DNA of 13,105 bases, from NCBI GenBank assembly GCA_900544445.1, contig UQVK01000102.1:1-13105 (forward strand), written 5' to 3'. The stretch's first letter is position 1. The number at the start of each line of letters is the position of its first letter. Shown here one piece after another: positions 6,716-13,105 of the stretch. Below the pieces are notes generated by a model. The model was given only the letters and a program-made list of their open reading frames with translations. It searched no databases and was not told the DNA's origin. Source of the DNA: an uncultured Lachnospiraceae bacterium. GTDB taxonomy: Bacteria; Bacillota; Clostridia; Lachnospirales; Lachnospiraceae. Both the position numbers and the translations under genes were made by a program.

Positions 6716-8398
6716 TCAGCCCGCCCATTCCCCGTACAGGAATTCCTTCCTTGCCGCCAGGAAGGAACGGACCTGTTCCACCTGGTCCATATAGGCCTGA
6801 CGCGCCGCTTCGGTAAGGGCGGCCGGGGAAAGGGATGTCTCCTGGCTGTCATTGTTCACACGGCCCCAGCGCAGATAGTCCATGACCGCACTGGCGGAAA
6901 GCTCCTGCGCCCATTGGGTCAGGCCGGTTTCCACAAGCTCATTCAGCCAGGGATACAGGACGCTTTCATACAGACTGACCACATCCTGATAGAAAGCGTT
7001 GTTATAATACAGAAGCTGCCACCAGATCAGGCTCCCGGGAATATCCCGGGCGGAAAAGCCGGTGGGATCCATGTAGTCGATTTCTTCCTGGATGCGTTCC
7101 ACCCCGTAGGCCCAGTCATAATCCCAGACGGGGCCGGCATGAAGCAGGCCGTCCTGATCCTTGTAAAAATACTGGCTGGTGGAGGAGCAGTCGATGTTTT
7201 TGCTCACCTCTTCCACCAGATATTTGCCCACAAAGCTGGGGATGTCAATGTATGCGGAAAGGACCTGATAGTCGTCAAGTCCCACGCTTTCACGCATGAC
7301 GTTTTCACATTCCTGCACATAGGAGGAGATGTACTGATACTGCGCTTCGGAAAGGTATGCAGGGGATTTGGCGACCATGTAGGCGCCGCTTTCCAGAATG
7401 AAGCCGCTGGCCTCACCCGAATAACGCATGGCGTTGTCCGCCTCCAGAATATAGCCTCCGGTGATGTTTTCCGGATTGTTTTCATAATCCCACCATTTAC
7501 CGGTGATGGACTGGTTCCAGTCGTCAAGGGTCAGTCCGGTGGTGAGCTGGTTCAGGCTTTCTTCACTTCGCAGAGGATTGGCCTGTTCGGTCAGCTCTTC
7601 CAGGTCCGTGAGGTTCATGTTTTCCGGGGTGATCCGCTGGTACAGCTCATATACGCCCTCAAAACTGTTGTTGATGTACAGATTGACCCGGATGCAGGCC
7701 ATGCTGCCGGTTCCTGCAAGTTCTCCCATTTCATTGGAAATACGGTTCCTGAGAAAGGTGAGATCGCTGGAAGAGACCAGGGAATAATCCGTCGTCTGCC
7801 CGGTCATGCCGGAAAGAGTGACGGAATCCTGCAACGTGATGTTATACGGTTTTTTCTCCTGTTCCCAGCTTGTGTTTCCACGCCCTTTGATTTTCTCCAG
7901 ACCTCCGCCATAGACGGTTTCCCCGTCGCCGCTTAAGATGAGCGCCTGGCCGGAGTCAGACTGTTCTTGGTCCGAGCTGATGTGGGAGAGGTCATGTTTC
8001 AGCGTAAGATAGACGGAAGGGATCTGAGAACCGGTCAGAATGGTGAGCGTCTGCCCGCCTTCGAGCCGGAAGCTCTGTCCGGAGGAAAGGATGGGAAGAG
8101 AAAAAGATTTGCTGCCTTCCCCGGAAACCGTCTGCAGTCCTGAGCCCTCCGTCTGGATGAGACGGCCTTCAGCCCAGGAGGGAAGAAAAAGATAATATTC
8201 CCCCGTATCAGAGCACCAGGCGTCTATGGAAATGGAGGTTTCTCCGCTGGTGAGCTGGGCTGTGATGACGGGAACCTCCCCGTCGCCGGAGCGTATGCTG
8301 ATATATACGGTATGCGACTGCTTCAGGGCGCTGAAACAAAACAGGAGAAAGATACCGAGAAGCAGAAACAGCCCCATGACTTTCTTGTTTTTATCCAT
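6716..8398 (-). CDS. Exported CotH-family protein kinase
   Basis: 560 residues. A hydrophobic segment at 8-24 is a signal anchor or signal peptide, so the catalytic part is outside the membrane; Cys21 lacks a proper lipobox. Residues 30-150 are a Ser/Gly/Thr-rich, beta-like region. The CotH kinase domain follows with its hallmarks: K-G-R-G-N-T-S-W (171-178) and K-K-P-Y (182-185), F-L-R-N-R-I-S-N-E-M (215-224), Y-I-N-N-S-F-E-G-V-Y-E-L (241-252), the S-Q-Y-F-Y-K-D segment (408-414) and the metal-site-like G-P-V-W-D-Y-D-W-A-Y-G (422-432). B. subtilis CotH phosphorylates spore-coat proteins, but this anchored form in a VTC-DUF4956 operon is a different branch, and no CotB/CotG-like substrate is visible. 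It is last in the trio, 12 bases after DUF4956, with AAAGGA upstream. The family is clear. Its target, and the source of phosphate outside the membrane, are unknown. Confidence 0.9.
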   Translation of the reverse strand: MDKNKKVMGLFLLLGIFLLFCFSALKQSHTVYISIRSGDGEVPVITAQLTSGETSISIDAWCSDTGEYYLFLPSWAEGRLIQTEGSGLQTVSGEGSKSFSLPILSSGQSFRLEGGQTLTILTGSQIPSVYLTLKHDLSHISSDQEQSDSGQALILSGDGETVYGGGLEKIKGRGNTSWEQEKKPYNITLQDSVTLSGMTGQTTDYSLVSSSDLTFLRNRISNEMGELAGTGSMACIRVNLYINNSFEGVYELYQRITPENMNLTDLEELTEQANPLRSEESLNQLTTGLTLDDWNQSITGKWWDYENNPENITGGYILEADNAMRYSGEASGFILESGAYMVAKSPAYLSEAQYQYISSYVQECENVMRESVGLDDYQVLSAYIDIPSFVGKYLVEEVSKNIDCSSTSQYFYKDQDGLLHAGPVWDYDWAYGVERIQEEIDYMDPTGFSARDIPGSLIWWQLLYYNNAFYQDVVSLYESVLYPWLNELVETGLTQWAQELSASAVMDYLRWGRVNNDSQETSLSPAALTEAARQAYMDQVEQVRSFLAARKEFLYGEWAG

Positions 8399-8410
8399 TT
8401 TCCTGTTCCT

Positions 8411-9085
8411 TTAATAAACCGCCTCTCCGTCACGGGCGATGACAGAAGCACTGAGTACGTGGGAGAGTGCGGAAACCGCGTCGAGAAGCTCCCCCTCCTG
8501 CCGGGTCCGGCATTCGATGATGAAATCCGTGCCGTCCATGGTACGGTTGCGGGATTTGACCTTATAGCTTTGCGTCAGCTTCTGCACGGATGGCAGAAGC
8601 TCGTCCTCTTTGCCTTCCCCGTCCATGTTGACAACCAGAAGGACGCTTGCGCGGCCTTCCGGGACCAGTTCGAGAAGGAAGAGAAGGATGGTTACAACGA
8701 TGGAAATGAGCAGGGCGAGCTCATAGTTGCGCGCGCCGAGAATGATTCCGATGCCGATGGACCAGAAAAGGAAAAGCATATCCTTCGGTTCCTTGACGGC
8801 GGTACGGAAGCGGACGATGGACAGCGCGCCCACCATACCGAGGGAAATGACCAGATTCGACTGCATCGCCAGGATGATGCCTGCCGTTATGATGGGCAGA
8901 ACGCCGAGCACGATGTTGAACTGCTTGTTGTAAAAGCTCTTTTTCTGCGACAGATAGTAGACCGCGTAGATGTAAATGCAGAACAGGATTGCGATGCCAA
9001 GCGTGATGCAGATGGAAGCTGTGGACAGCGTGTTGTTTTCCATCGTTTCCAGAATGGAGTTTTTGATGATATCTTGGAAGCTCAT
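8411..9085 (-). CDS. DUF4956 multi-pass membrane protein
   Basis: 224 residues. Hydrophobic segments lie near 22-45, 57-75, 77-91, 103-118 and 121-140, followed by a soluble tail of about 80 residues. The strongly conserved family segment is seen at 81-102: S-L-G-M-V-G-A-L-S-I-V-R-F-R-T-A-V-K-E-P, then K-D, where Arg and Lys sit between membrane segments. The C-terminal tail has alternating strands and helices and may be an ACT- or MgtC-like regulatory domain (inference). The biochemical role of DUF4956 is not known to me; it recurs beside VTC-domain and CotH genes, as here. A membrane subunit that works with the VTC enzyme, such as a channel or scaffold, is plausible. The frame has an earlier ATG (9112), but the ATG at 9085 has AAGAAAGGTG eight bases upstream and gives the usual start, so it is chosen. 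Confidence 0.88.
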   Translation of the reverse strand: MSFQDIIKNSILETMENNTLSTASICITLGIAILFCIYIYAVYYLSQKKSFYNKQFNIVLGVLPIITAGIILAMQSNLVISLGMVGALSIVRFRTAVKEPKDMLFLFWSIGIGIILGARNYELALLISIVVTILLFLLELVPEGRASVLLVVNMDGEGKEDELLPSVQKLTQSYKVKSRNRTMDGTDFIIECRTRQEGELLDAVSALSHVLSASVIARDGEAVY

Positions 9086-9093
9086 TTGAAAAA

Positions 9094-9103
9094 CACCTTT
9101 CTT
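9094..9103 (-). promoter_or_regulatory. Ribosome binding site that decides the DUF4956 start
   Basis: The - strand reads AAGAAAGGTG here, eight bases before the ATG at 9085. It lies inside the nine extra codons that would be added by the ATG at 9112, which itself is preceded by CTCATCAACGA with no Shine-Dalgarno match. Confidence 0.65.
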
Positions 9104-9130
9104 TTTATTCATTCGTTGATGAGACGTTTA

Positions 9131-9868
9131 TCAGCCCTTGAAAGCGGAGAGAGGGCCCTCCTTCCGTACAGCTCCGCTCAGCGCATGGCTTCTGCAGAGC
9201 ACATATTTGGAAAAGGTGATCCGTTCCAGCTTTCCTGTGTCCAGCGCGCTTCGGATGAAGCCTGGAAGGAATTCGTCATATTTTACCTCCATGATATGCC
9301 ATCCGGCGGCCATGACGGGCCTTTTGGGCAGCGCGCGGTCCGGAAAGCGGAGCACATATCCGGAGGAAGCCAGGTTCCGGTCAAAGGTGACGCGGACGTT
9401 TCCTTTCTTACAGGTATAGGCGGTCCGTTCATACTCCACGATGGTCTTCGGCAGAAGCCGGTGCAGGAGCATTTCCGTCTGCAAAAGTGTGAGCAGCGGC
9501 CGGTCCCCGCCTGACAGGCGTACCGGTCTTCCGCGGAGCAGGCAGAGGCATTCCGCTTCGGTGAGCGGACAGCTCTTTTTTCGTGTGAGGTCGTGGGATT
9601 TGATTTTCTGTTCCAGATGGATGGCATCCATGCTTTCATTATAAATCCGGATCCGGAATTTGCTGCGCGGAGAGACACCGCTCAGATTCTGGCGCAGGGC
9701 CAGGTCCTGCCAGTCGTCAAAATAGACGCTTCGGATGCGGTAAGCGCCCTCCGGATGAAAGGCGTCCGGTTCCATCAATGGACGGATTCTGGCAGTAATG
9801 AGGGCAATGTCCCTTTCGTCCACCAGAAACTTCTGTTCATGACGATATTTTCCTCTGAAACGCTCCAT
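9131..9868 (-). CDS. VTC-domain (polyphosphate polymerase family) triphosphate-tunnel protein
   Basis: 245 residues, soluble, made only of the VTC/triphosphate tunnel metalloenzyme (TTM) domain. Expected tunnel residues are present: Y-R-H-E-Q-K-F (8-14, Lys13), R-I-R-S-V-Y-F-D (44-51), K-F-R-I-R-I-Y (70-76), L-E-Q-K-I-K (85-90), V-E-Y-E-R-T-A-Y (144-151), V-R-V-T-F-D-R-N-L (158-166), M-E-V-K-Y-D-E-F-L-P (193-202) and S-K-Y (220-222). In yeast Vtc4 the same fold makes polyphosphate from ATP while the membrane part of the complex passes it into the vacuole. The bacterial protein lacks SPX and membrane domains; the following DUF4956 gene may supply the latter. It is the first gene of the operon, ATG 9868, with AAAGGA six bases upstream. 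All charged tunnel strands look intact, so catalysis is likely, but polyphosphate as product is inferred from the family; another triphosphate substrate is possible. Confidence 0.9.
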   Translation of the reverse strand: MERFRGKYRHEQKFLVDERDIALITARIRPLMEPDAFHPEGAYRIRSVYFDDWQDLALRQNLSGVSPRSKFRIRIYNESMDAIHLEQKIKSHDLTRKKSCPLTEAECLCLLRGRPVRLSGGDRPLLTLLQTEMLLHRLLPKTIVEYERTAYTCKKGNVRVTFDRNLASSGYVLRFPDRALPKRPVMAAGWHIMEVKYDEFLPGFIRSALDTGKLERITFSKYVLCRSHALSGAVRKEGPLSAFKG

Positions 9869-9993
9869 GACCGTTCCTTTCCTGCGGGCGGACAGGTGCC
9901 CGCATGGGGTTGATCAGAATACATAAAAGGCCGAAAAAAATGCTGCCCAAGATAAGTTTACCCACTCCTATCCCGAACAACACATGTATGAAT

Positions 9994-10011
9994 GAACCGT
10001 ATGGCCGGTTC
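9994..10011 (-). other. Leader hairpin B, perfect 6-bp stem
   Basis: On the - strand GAACCG, six-base loop GCCATA, CGGTTC. It lies about 125 bases before the VTC start codon. Its loop is complementary to the loop of the hairpin at 10029-10045. The structure is seen directly; any regulatory function is inference. Confidence 0.45.
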
Positions 10012-10028
10012 CATGTCAGACCCAAAAC

Positions 10029-10045
10029 CGTCCGCATACCGGACG
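10029..10045 (-). other. Leader hairpin A, perfect 6-bp stem
   Basis: On the - strand CGTCCG, five-base loop GTATG, CGGACG. It lies about 65 bases after the predicted transcription start of the VTC operon and 17 bases before hairpin B. No T-run follows either hairpin, so neither is a simple terminator. Confidence 0.45.
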
Positions 10046-10118
10046 TATCCCGAATTTTTGTAAAGCATCTCCCCGCATCCCCAAAGACAGCGCCTGTCAA
10101 CGCCGCAGTATGGAAAAT

Positions 10119-10147
10119 ATTATGGCAGAGTCGGCAGTAAAAGTCAA
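10119..10147 (-). promoter_or_regulatory. Sigma-A-type promoter of the VTC-DUF4956-CotH operon
   Basis: On the - strand TTGACT (10142-10147) and CATAAT (10119-10124) are 17 bases apart, each one mismatch from consensus. Transcription would start near 10112. The motif ATAATATT occurs both over the -10 region (10116-10123) and just upstream of and partly over the -35 box (10146-10153), a possible operator or chance in AT-rich DNA. Confidence 0.7.
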
Positions 10148-10208
10148 TATTATAGGCGGTATGGTATTAAAAAAGCAGCTGGCAGGGTTACCATTCACAG
10201 TCCTGATT

Positions 10209-12848
10209 CTATTCCATACGCAGCCTTTCAACGATGCTGTGCTTTTCCAGATTCCGGAAGCAGATGCAGGGAATCAGCACCGCAAACAGCAGGAGGATGG
10301 GCGTGCAGATAAGGAGGGGCAGCAGGGTGAAGCGGAAGGTGGTGAAGCCTCCTGCCACCATGGCGCGCACGCCGATTCCGACGGCAAGGGAGCCGAGCAG
10401 GTAGGAGGCCGCCAGGGTGATGACGGCATAGCAGAGGCCCTCATTTACCAGCATCCGGCGAAGCTGCTTTTTCGTCATGCCGATGGACTGGATGACAGCG
10501 AATTCCCGTCTGCGGGAAACGATGGCCGTGACCATGGAGTTGACGAAGTTGAGGATGCCGACCAGGGCGATGACGATGCTGATGGCGCTGCCCGTAACGG
10601 CGGAGGAGCGGGTTTCCGCCTCGTACTGGCTGGCCATGCTCTGCCGGGAGACCACGGGCAGGCCGGGGTTCACCGTTTCCGTGTAGGAATCCAGAAATGC
10701 CTGTGCTTCCTCCAGATGCGCGTCGTCCACGTTGAGAAACAGCTTTCTTAAGGTGTGGTCCGGCCACTGGGCCCGGAACACGTCGGCGGGCAGGATGAAC
10801 TGCATTTCAAACCGGCCTGCGGCGTTCTGCTGGGAAGCGCCGGCGGTTACCGGATTCAGGGGATAGACGACGGCCATCACCGTGTAGCTTTGTCCGTTCA
10901 GGGTTACCTCCGTTCCAGGCGTGGGAGCGGGAATTGTGTCCGGAATCGTTCCCGGCTCCACACTGGGGCCGACGGCAAGAACATAGCTGCCTGTGGAAAA
11001 TTCCTGTGCGTCGTAGGAACCGGCCATGATACAGCCATCCTGGGTGATGGTATTCAGCGGAATGCCATCCAGTCCCAGGAGGATGGCAGAAGCCATTCCA
11101 CTGTCCAGAGCATCACGAAGCTGGTCTGCGCCTGCAGAATCGTAGGTTTCCCAGTCGGCGAGCCGGTCTTCGGTGTAGAAGGCGGCCAGATTCTGAATGG
11201 TATCCTTCGTCATCTCCCAGTCCACCTGCGCGGAGTAGAGATGACCGGTTTCCTCCAGCCCGTCCAGGGATTCCGCCCGGCTGACCAGATCGGAGGAAAG
11301 GGTGGCACCATGCGGATCGTAGCCGTTGAAATAATCCTCGCTGGTGGCTTCGGACAGCTCGAAGTCCGCCAGGGTCAGATCAGCCAGATATTTTTCCATA
11401 TCAAAGGCTGCGTTCTGCGCGTAGAAGCAGCTTAAAAGCACCAGACCGAGGGTCAAAGAGCAGACCACGGTGACGGTGCGCTTTTTGTTCCGGCCCAGAT
11501 TGGCGAGTGCCATGGAGAACAGGGACGCGTTTCCGGGACGGTGTCTGCGCGCTTTTTGAGAGCGGGGCGAAAGGGCTTTCCGGGAGCGGGCAGAAGACGT
11601 TTTCCGGGAGCTGCCGGAAGGCACGGTACCGTCCGCATCGTTCATGCGAAGCGCTTCCACCGGGGAGATCCTGGCGGCAATCCGGGCGGGACGCAGGCAG
11701 GAGATCAGCACGGTGAGCCAGGAGAACAGGGCGGAACCGATGAAAATGACCGGACTTGCGGAAACGGAGGACTGCTCCGCCGTCCCCATGAGCACGGGAA
11801 CCAACACCATGCCCAGAAGCCAGCCCAAAAGCAGGCCTGCGGGAATGCCCGCCAGGCAGAGGCGGTCCGCCTGTTCGTATAGGAGTTTTCGGATCTGGCG
11901 CGTGGAAGCGCCCAGGGTTTTCAGCCTGCCGTAGAACTGAATGTCTGCGGTGACGCTGATCTGAAAAATATTATAGATGATCAGGTATCCCGCGACGAAC
12001 ACCAGCGCCATGCCCAGATACATGGGAAGGCTTTCCTGAAAGGCGGCGGCGTTCATTTCCGGGCTGTAGGCGAGATTCACGCTGTATTCCAGCCCGGTCA
12101 GCCCGGTGTCCGCGAGGATGCCGTCCATGACGCCCTCGATGTTCTGATCCGTATAGAGGCTGATCTGGAGCATGCGGAGCCCCAGATAGGGATTCTCCGG
12201 ATCATTTCCGGTGTTGTCTCCGGCATCCCCTGTCATGGCGTCGGCATATTCCCGGCTCACCCATGCCAAATGGGAGTAGGAGGACTCATTTCCTTCCCAG
12301 AAGCCGACGAGAGTGAAAGTGGAATAGATTTTTTCATCGGAAGTGGGAGTTTTGCGCCACTCCAGTGTGACCGCCTGCCCCAGCTTGTGGGGAATTCCCA
12401 GACGGTCCAGGGTGACGATGTCCAGCGCAACTTCATCCGCCGCCTGGGGCATCCGGCCCGTGGTGGGAGCGGAAAAGGAGTGGGCGGCATAGCTGTCGTC
12501 CGCCCAGCGGATCTCCACCGACATTCCGGCGAGGGCGGTATTTTCCGCGAGACCGAGAACGATGCTTTCTCCGGTTCCCGCCACATCCGGATGGGCGGCG
12601 ATCTGCGCCGCCTGCTCTTCGGTGATGCCGCGGATGGAAGCCTGGGTGTCGCTTCCGGTCTGGCGGAAGGTCATTTCGATCATATTCCGGTTCAGGCTTT
12701 GGGCCAGGGTGAACAGGGTGGTGAACATCAGCGTGGTCAGAATGATGGCGAGAATGGCGGCCAGATTCCGCCCTCTGTTATTCCGAAAGGTGCGGCTCCC
12801 CAGCACCCGGATCGGATGAAACTCTTTGTTTTCAGAAACGGTTTTCAT
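10209..12848 (-). CDS. FtsX/MacB-family ABC transporter permease with two FtsX modules
   Basis: 879 residues. The first module has a membrane segment at about 28-50, an extracytoplasmic domain of roughly 225 residues, then three segments within about 277-385 with the coupling sequence Y-G-R-L-K-T-L-G-A-S-T-R-Q-I (306-319) typical of FtsX. A basic Ser/Arg/Lys-rich linker (about 403-440) leads to the second module, with a segment at about 456-477, a second outside domain of about 270 residues, and three segments in the last 130 residues preceded by I-Q-S-I-G-M-T-K-K-Q-L-R-R. This two-module layout is common in Firmicute exporters that act on lipoproteins, peptides or envelope stress rather than transporting through a pore. 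It pairs with the ATPase gene 13 bases upstream. Start ATG 12848 has AAGGAG a few bases before it. The substrate cannot be predicted, and no two-component system is visible in the window. Confidence 0.92.
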   Translation of the reverse strand: MKTVSENKEFHPIRVLGSRTFRNNRGRNLAAILAIILTTLMFTTLFTLAQSLNRNMIEMTFRQTGSDTQASIRGITEEQAAQIAAHPDVAGTGESIVLGLAENTALAGMSVEIRWADDSYAAHSFSAPTTGRMPQAADEVALDIVTLDRLGIPHKLGQAVTLEWRKTPTSDEKIYSTFTLVGFWEGNESSYSHLAWVSREYADAMTGDAGDNTGNDPENPYLGLRMLQISLYTDQNIEGVMDGILADTGLTGLEYSVNLAYSPEMNAAAFQESLPMYLGMALVFVAGYLIIYNIFQISVTADIQFYGRLKTLGASTRQIRKLLYEQADRLCLAGIPAGLLLGWLLGMVLVPVLMGTAEQSSVSASPVIFIGSALFSWLTVLISCLRPARIAARISPVEALRMNDADGTVPSGSSRKTSSARSRKALSPRSQKARRHRPGNASLFSMALANLGRNKKRTVTVVCSLTLGLVLLSCFYAQNAAFDMEKYLADLTLADFELSEATSEDYFNGYDPHGATLSSDLVSRAESLDGLEETGHLYSAQVDWEMTKDTIQNLAAFYTEDRLADWETYDSAGADQLRDALDSGMASAILLGLDGIPLNTITQDGCIMAGSYDAQEFSTGSYVLAVGPSVEPGTIPDTIPAPTPGTEVTLNGQSYTVMAVVYPLNPVTAGASQQNAAGRFEMQFILPADVFRAQWPDHTLRKLFLNVDDAHLEEAQAFLDSYTETVNPGLPVVSRQSMASQYEAETRSSAVTGSAISIVIALVGILNFVNSMVTAIVSRRREFAVIQSIGMTKKQLRRMLVNEGLCYAVITLAASYLLGSLAVGIGVRAMVAGGFTTFRFTLLPLLICTPILLLFAVLIPCICFRNLEKHSIVERLRME

Positions 12849-12861
12849 GATTTCTCCTTAT

Positions 12862-13105
12862 TTAGTCTGTGCTTCCTACGATATGTCCGTCTTCGATGTG
12901 GATGACCCGGTCGGCCATCCGGGCGATCTCCGGATTGTGGGTGATCATGACGATGGTCTGGTGAAATTCCCGGCTGGTCATTTTCAGAAGTCCGATCACG
13001 TCGTCGCTGGTGCGGGTGTCCAGATTTCCGGTGGGCTCGTCCGCCAGGATAATGGAGGGCTTGCTGGCGAGGGCTCTCGCAATTGCCACACGCTGCTGCT
13101 GGCCG
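12862..13105 (-). CDS. ABC transporter ATP-binding protein, LolD/MacB type (partial, 3' end)
   Basis: The gene runs off the right edge; about 80 C-terminal residues are visible. They begin inside the ABC signature ([12 protein letters not shown]), followed by Walker [13 protein letters not shown] and the switch His in [19 protein letters not shown] is the form typical of the MacB/LolD/FtsE group that partners FtsX-like permeases, matching the permease 13 bases downstream. It supplies ATP hydrolysis for that complex at the cytosolic face. The Walker A motif and the start lie outside the window. Confidence 0.95.
   Translation of the reverse strand, partial: GQQQRVAIARALASKPSIILADEPTGNLDTRTSDDVIGLLKMTSREFHQTIVMITHNPEIARMADRVIHIEDGHIVGSTD

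Larger units (their letters stand above)
9869..10208 (-). other. 340-base intergenic region and probable leader of the VTC operon
   Basis: No convincing gene is seen here. Read on the - strand it contains, after the permease stop, a T6 run (about 10169-10174) without a good GC stem, then a promoter (10119-10147), two perfect hairpins (10029-10045 and 9994-10011), and the VTC ribosome binding site. The mRNA leader would be about 240 bases. An 87-codon frame from a TTG at 10100 to 9837 includes a hydrophobic stretch (I-H-V-L-F-G-I-G-V-G-K-L-I-L-G-S-I-F-F-G) and overlaps the VTC start by 32 bases, but no start in it has a good ribosome binding site, so I do not call it a gene. Confidence 0.6.

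Noticed and set aside
6914..7936. Plus-strand frame of 340 codons opposite the CotH-family gene
   Set aside because: The minus strand encodes clear CotH kinase motifs over the same bases; the + frame has no ribosome binding site or recognisable domain.
6716..8398. CotH-family gene as a spore-coat locus
   Set aside because: The protein has an N-terminal membrane anchor and no CotB/CotG-like basic repeat substrate or other coat gene is in the window, so a spore-coat role is not supported.
8312..9514. Plus-strand frame of 400 codons over the CotH start, DUF4956 and VTC genes
   Set aside because: It crosses three real minus-strand genes with strong family motifs and has a composition of random translation (rich in Asp, Gln, His, Arg).
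9869..10112. Known riboswitch (c-di-GMP or other common class) in the VTC leader
   Set aside because: None of the conserved core motifs I know from those classes can be found; only the two simple hairpins are supported.
10160..10208. Possible intrinsic terminator after the permease gene (T6 run near 10169-10174 on the - strand)
   Set aside because: The bases before the T-run (CCCTGCCAGCTGC) have no good pairing partner; only four-pair stems can be drawn, so I do not call a terminator.
10110..11435. Plus-strand frames of 213 and 226 codons under the permease gene
   Set aside because: They lie antisense to a complete FtsX-type permease and have low-complexity Gly/Asp/His composition typical of shadow frames.

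Overview
The window looks like a chromosomal segment from a Gram-positive, gut-type Clostridium relative (Lachnospiraceae-like is my best guess). This rests on moderately high G+C by eye, strong AGGAGG-type ribosome binding sites, a classical lipobox lipoprotein, and D-alanylation-style cell-envelope genes with no outer-membrane functions. No rRNA, tRNA, CRISPR array, transposase or phage gene is visible. The taxon is an inference from gene style, not from a marker gene.

Left part, + strand (1-3859): the last 17 codons of a probable carrier protein (DltC/ACP type) are followed at once by a DltB-like MBOAT membrane acyltransferase and then by a membrane-anchored family-2 glycosyltransferase of the DPM1/GtrB type. 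A compact RNA-like stem-loop (1640-1687) lies between the last two. Next comes a separately promoted lipoprotein with a coiled-coil stalk and a complete GDSL/SGNH hydrolase domain. Together they resemble a lipoteichoic-acid or wall-polymer decoration locus, in which an acyl group is carried to the membrane, passed across by the MBOAT, and acted on outside by an SGNH enzyme while a lipid-linked sugar is supplied. A long hairpin at 3872-3926 is the shared terminator between this block and the convergent minus-strand block.

Middle part, - strand (9868 down to 3954): five co-directional genes in transcription order. The first three are a VTC-type triphosphate-tunnel protein (polyphosphate polymerase family), a DUF4956 membrane protein and an exported CotH-family kinase. 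They are followed by an AlgI/PatA-like MBOAT and an anchored SGNH protein. A strong promoter (10119-10147) precedes the first gene and a second one (6678-6707) precedes the MBOAT. No terminator is visible between the two sub-blocks, so read-through is likely. The VTC-DUF4956-CotH trio is the most interesting part: a cytosolic polymer- or triphosphate-handling enzyme, a multi-pass membrane protein and an extracytoplasmic kinase fold suggest a membrane-coupled phosphate or phosphorylation system of unknown role, here placed beside envelope O-acylation genes.

Right part, - strand (13105 down to 10209): the 3' end of a LolD/MacB-type ABC ATPase, then a two-module FtsX-family permease with two large extracytoplasmic domains and an unusual Ser/Arg/Lys-rich linker. 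The 340-base gap between it and the VTC gene holds a promoter, two perfect hairpins with complementary loops, a repeated ATAATATT motif and a doubtful small hydrophobic ORF.
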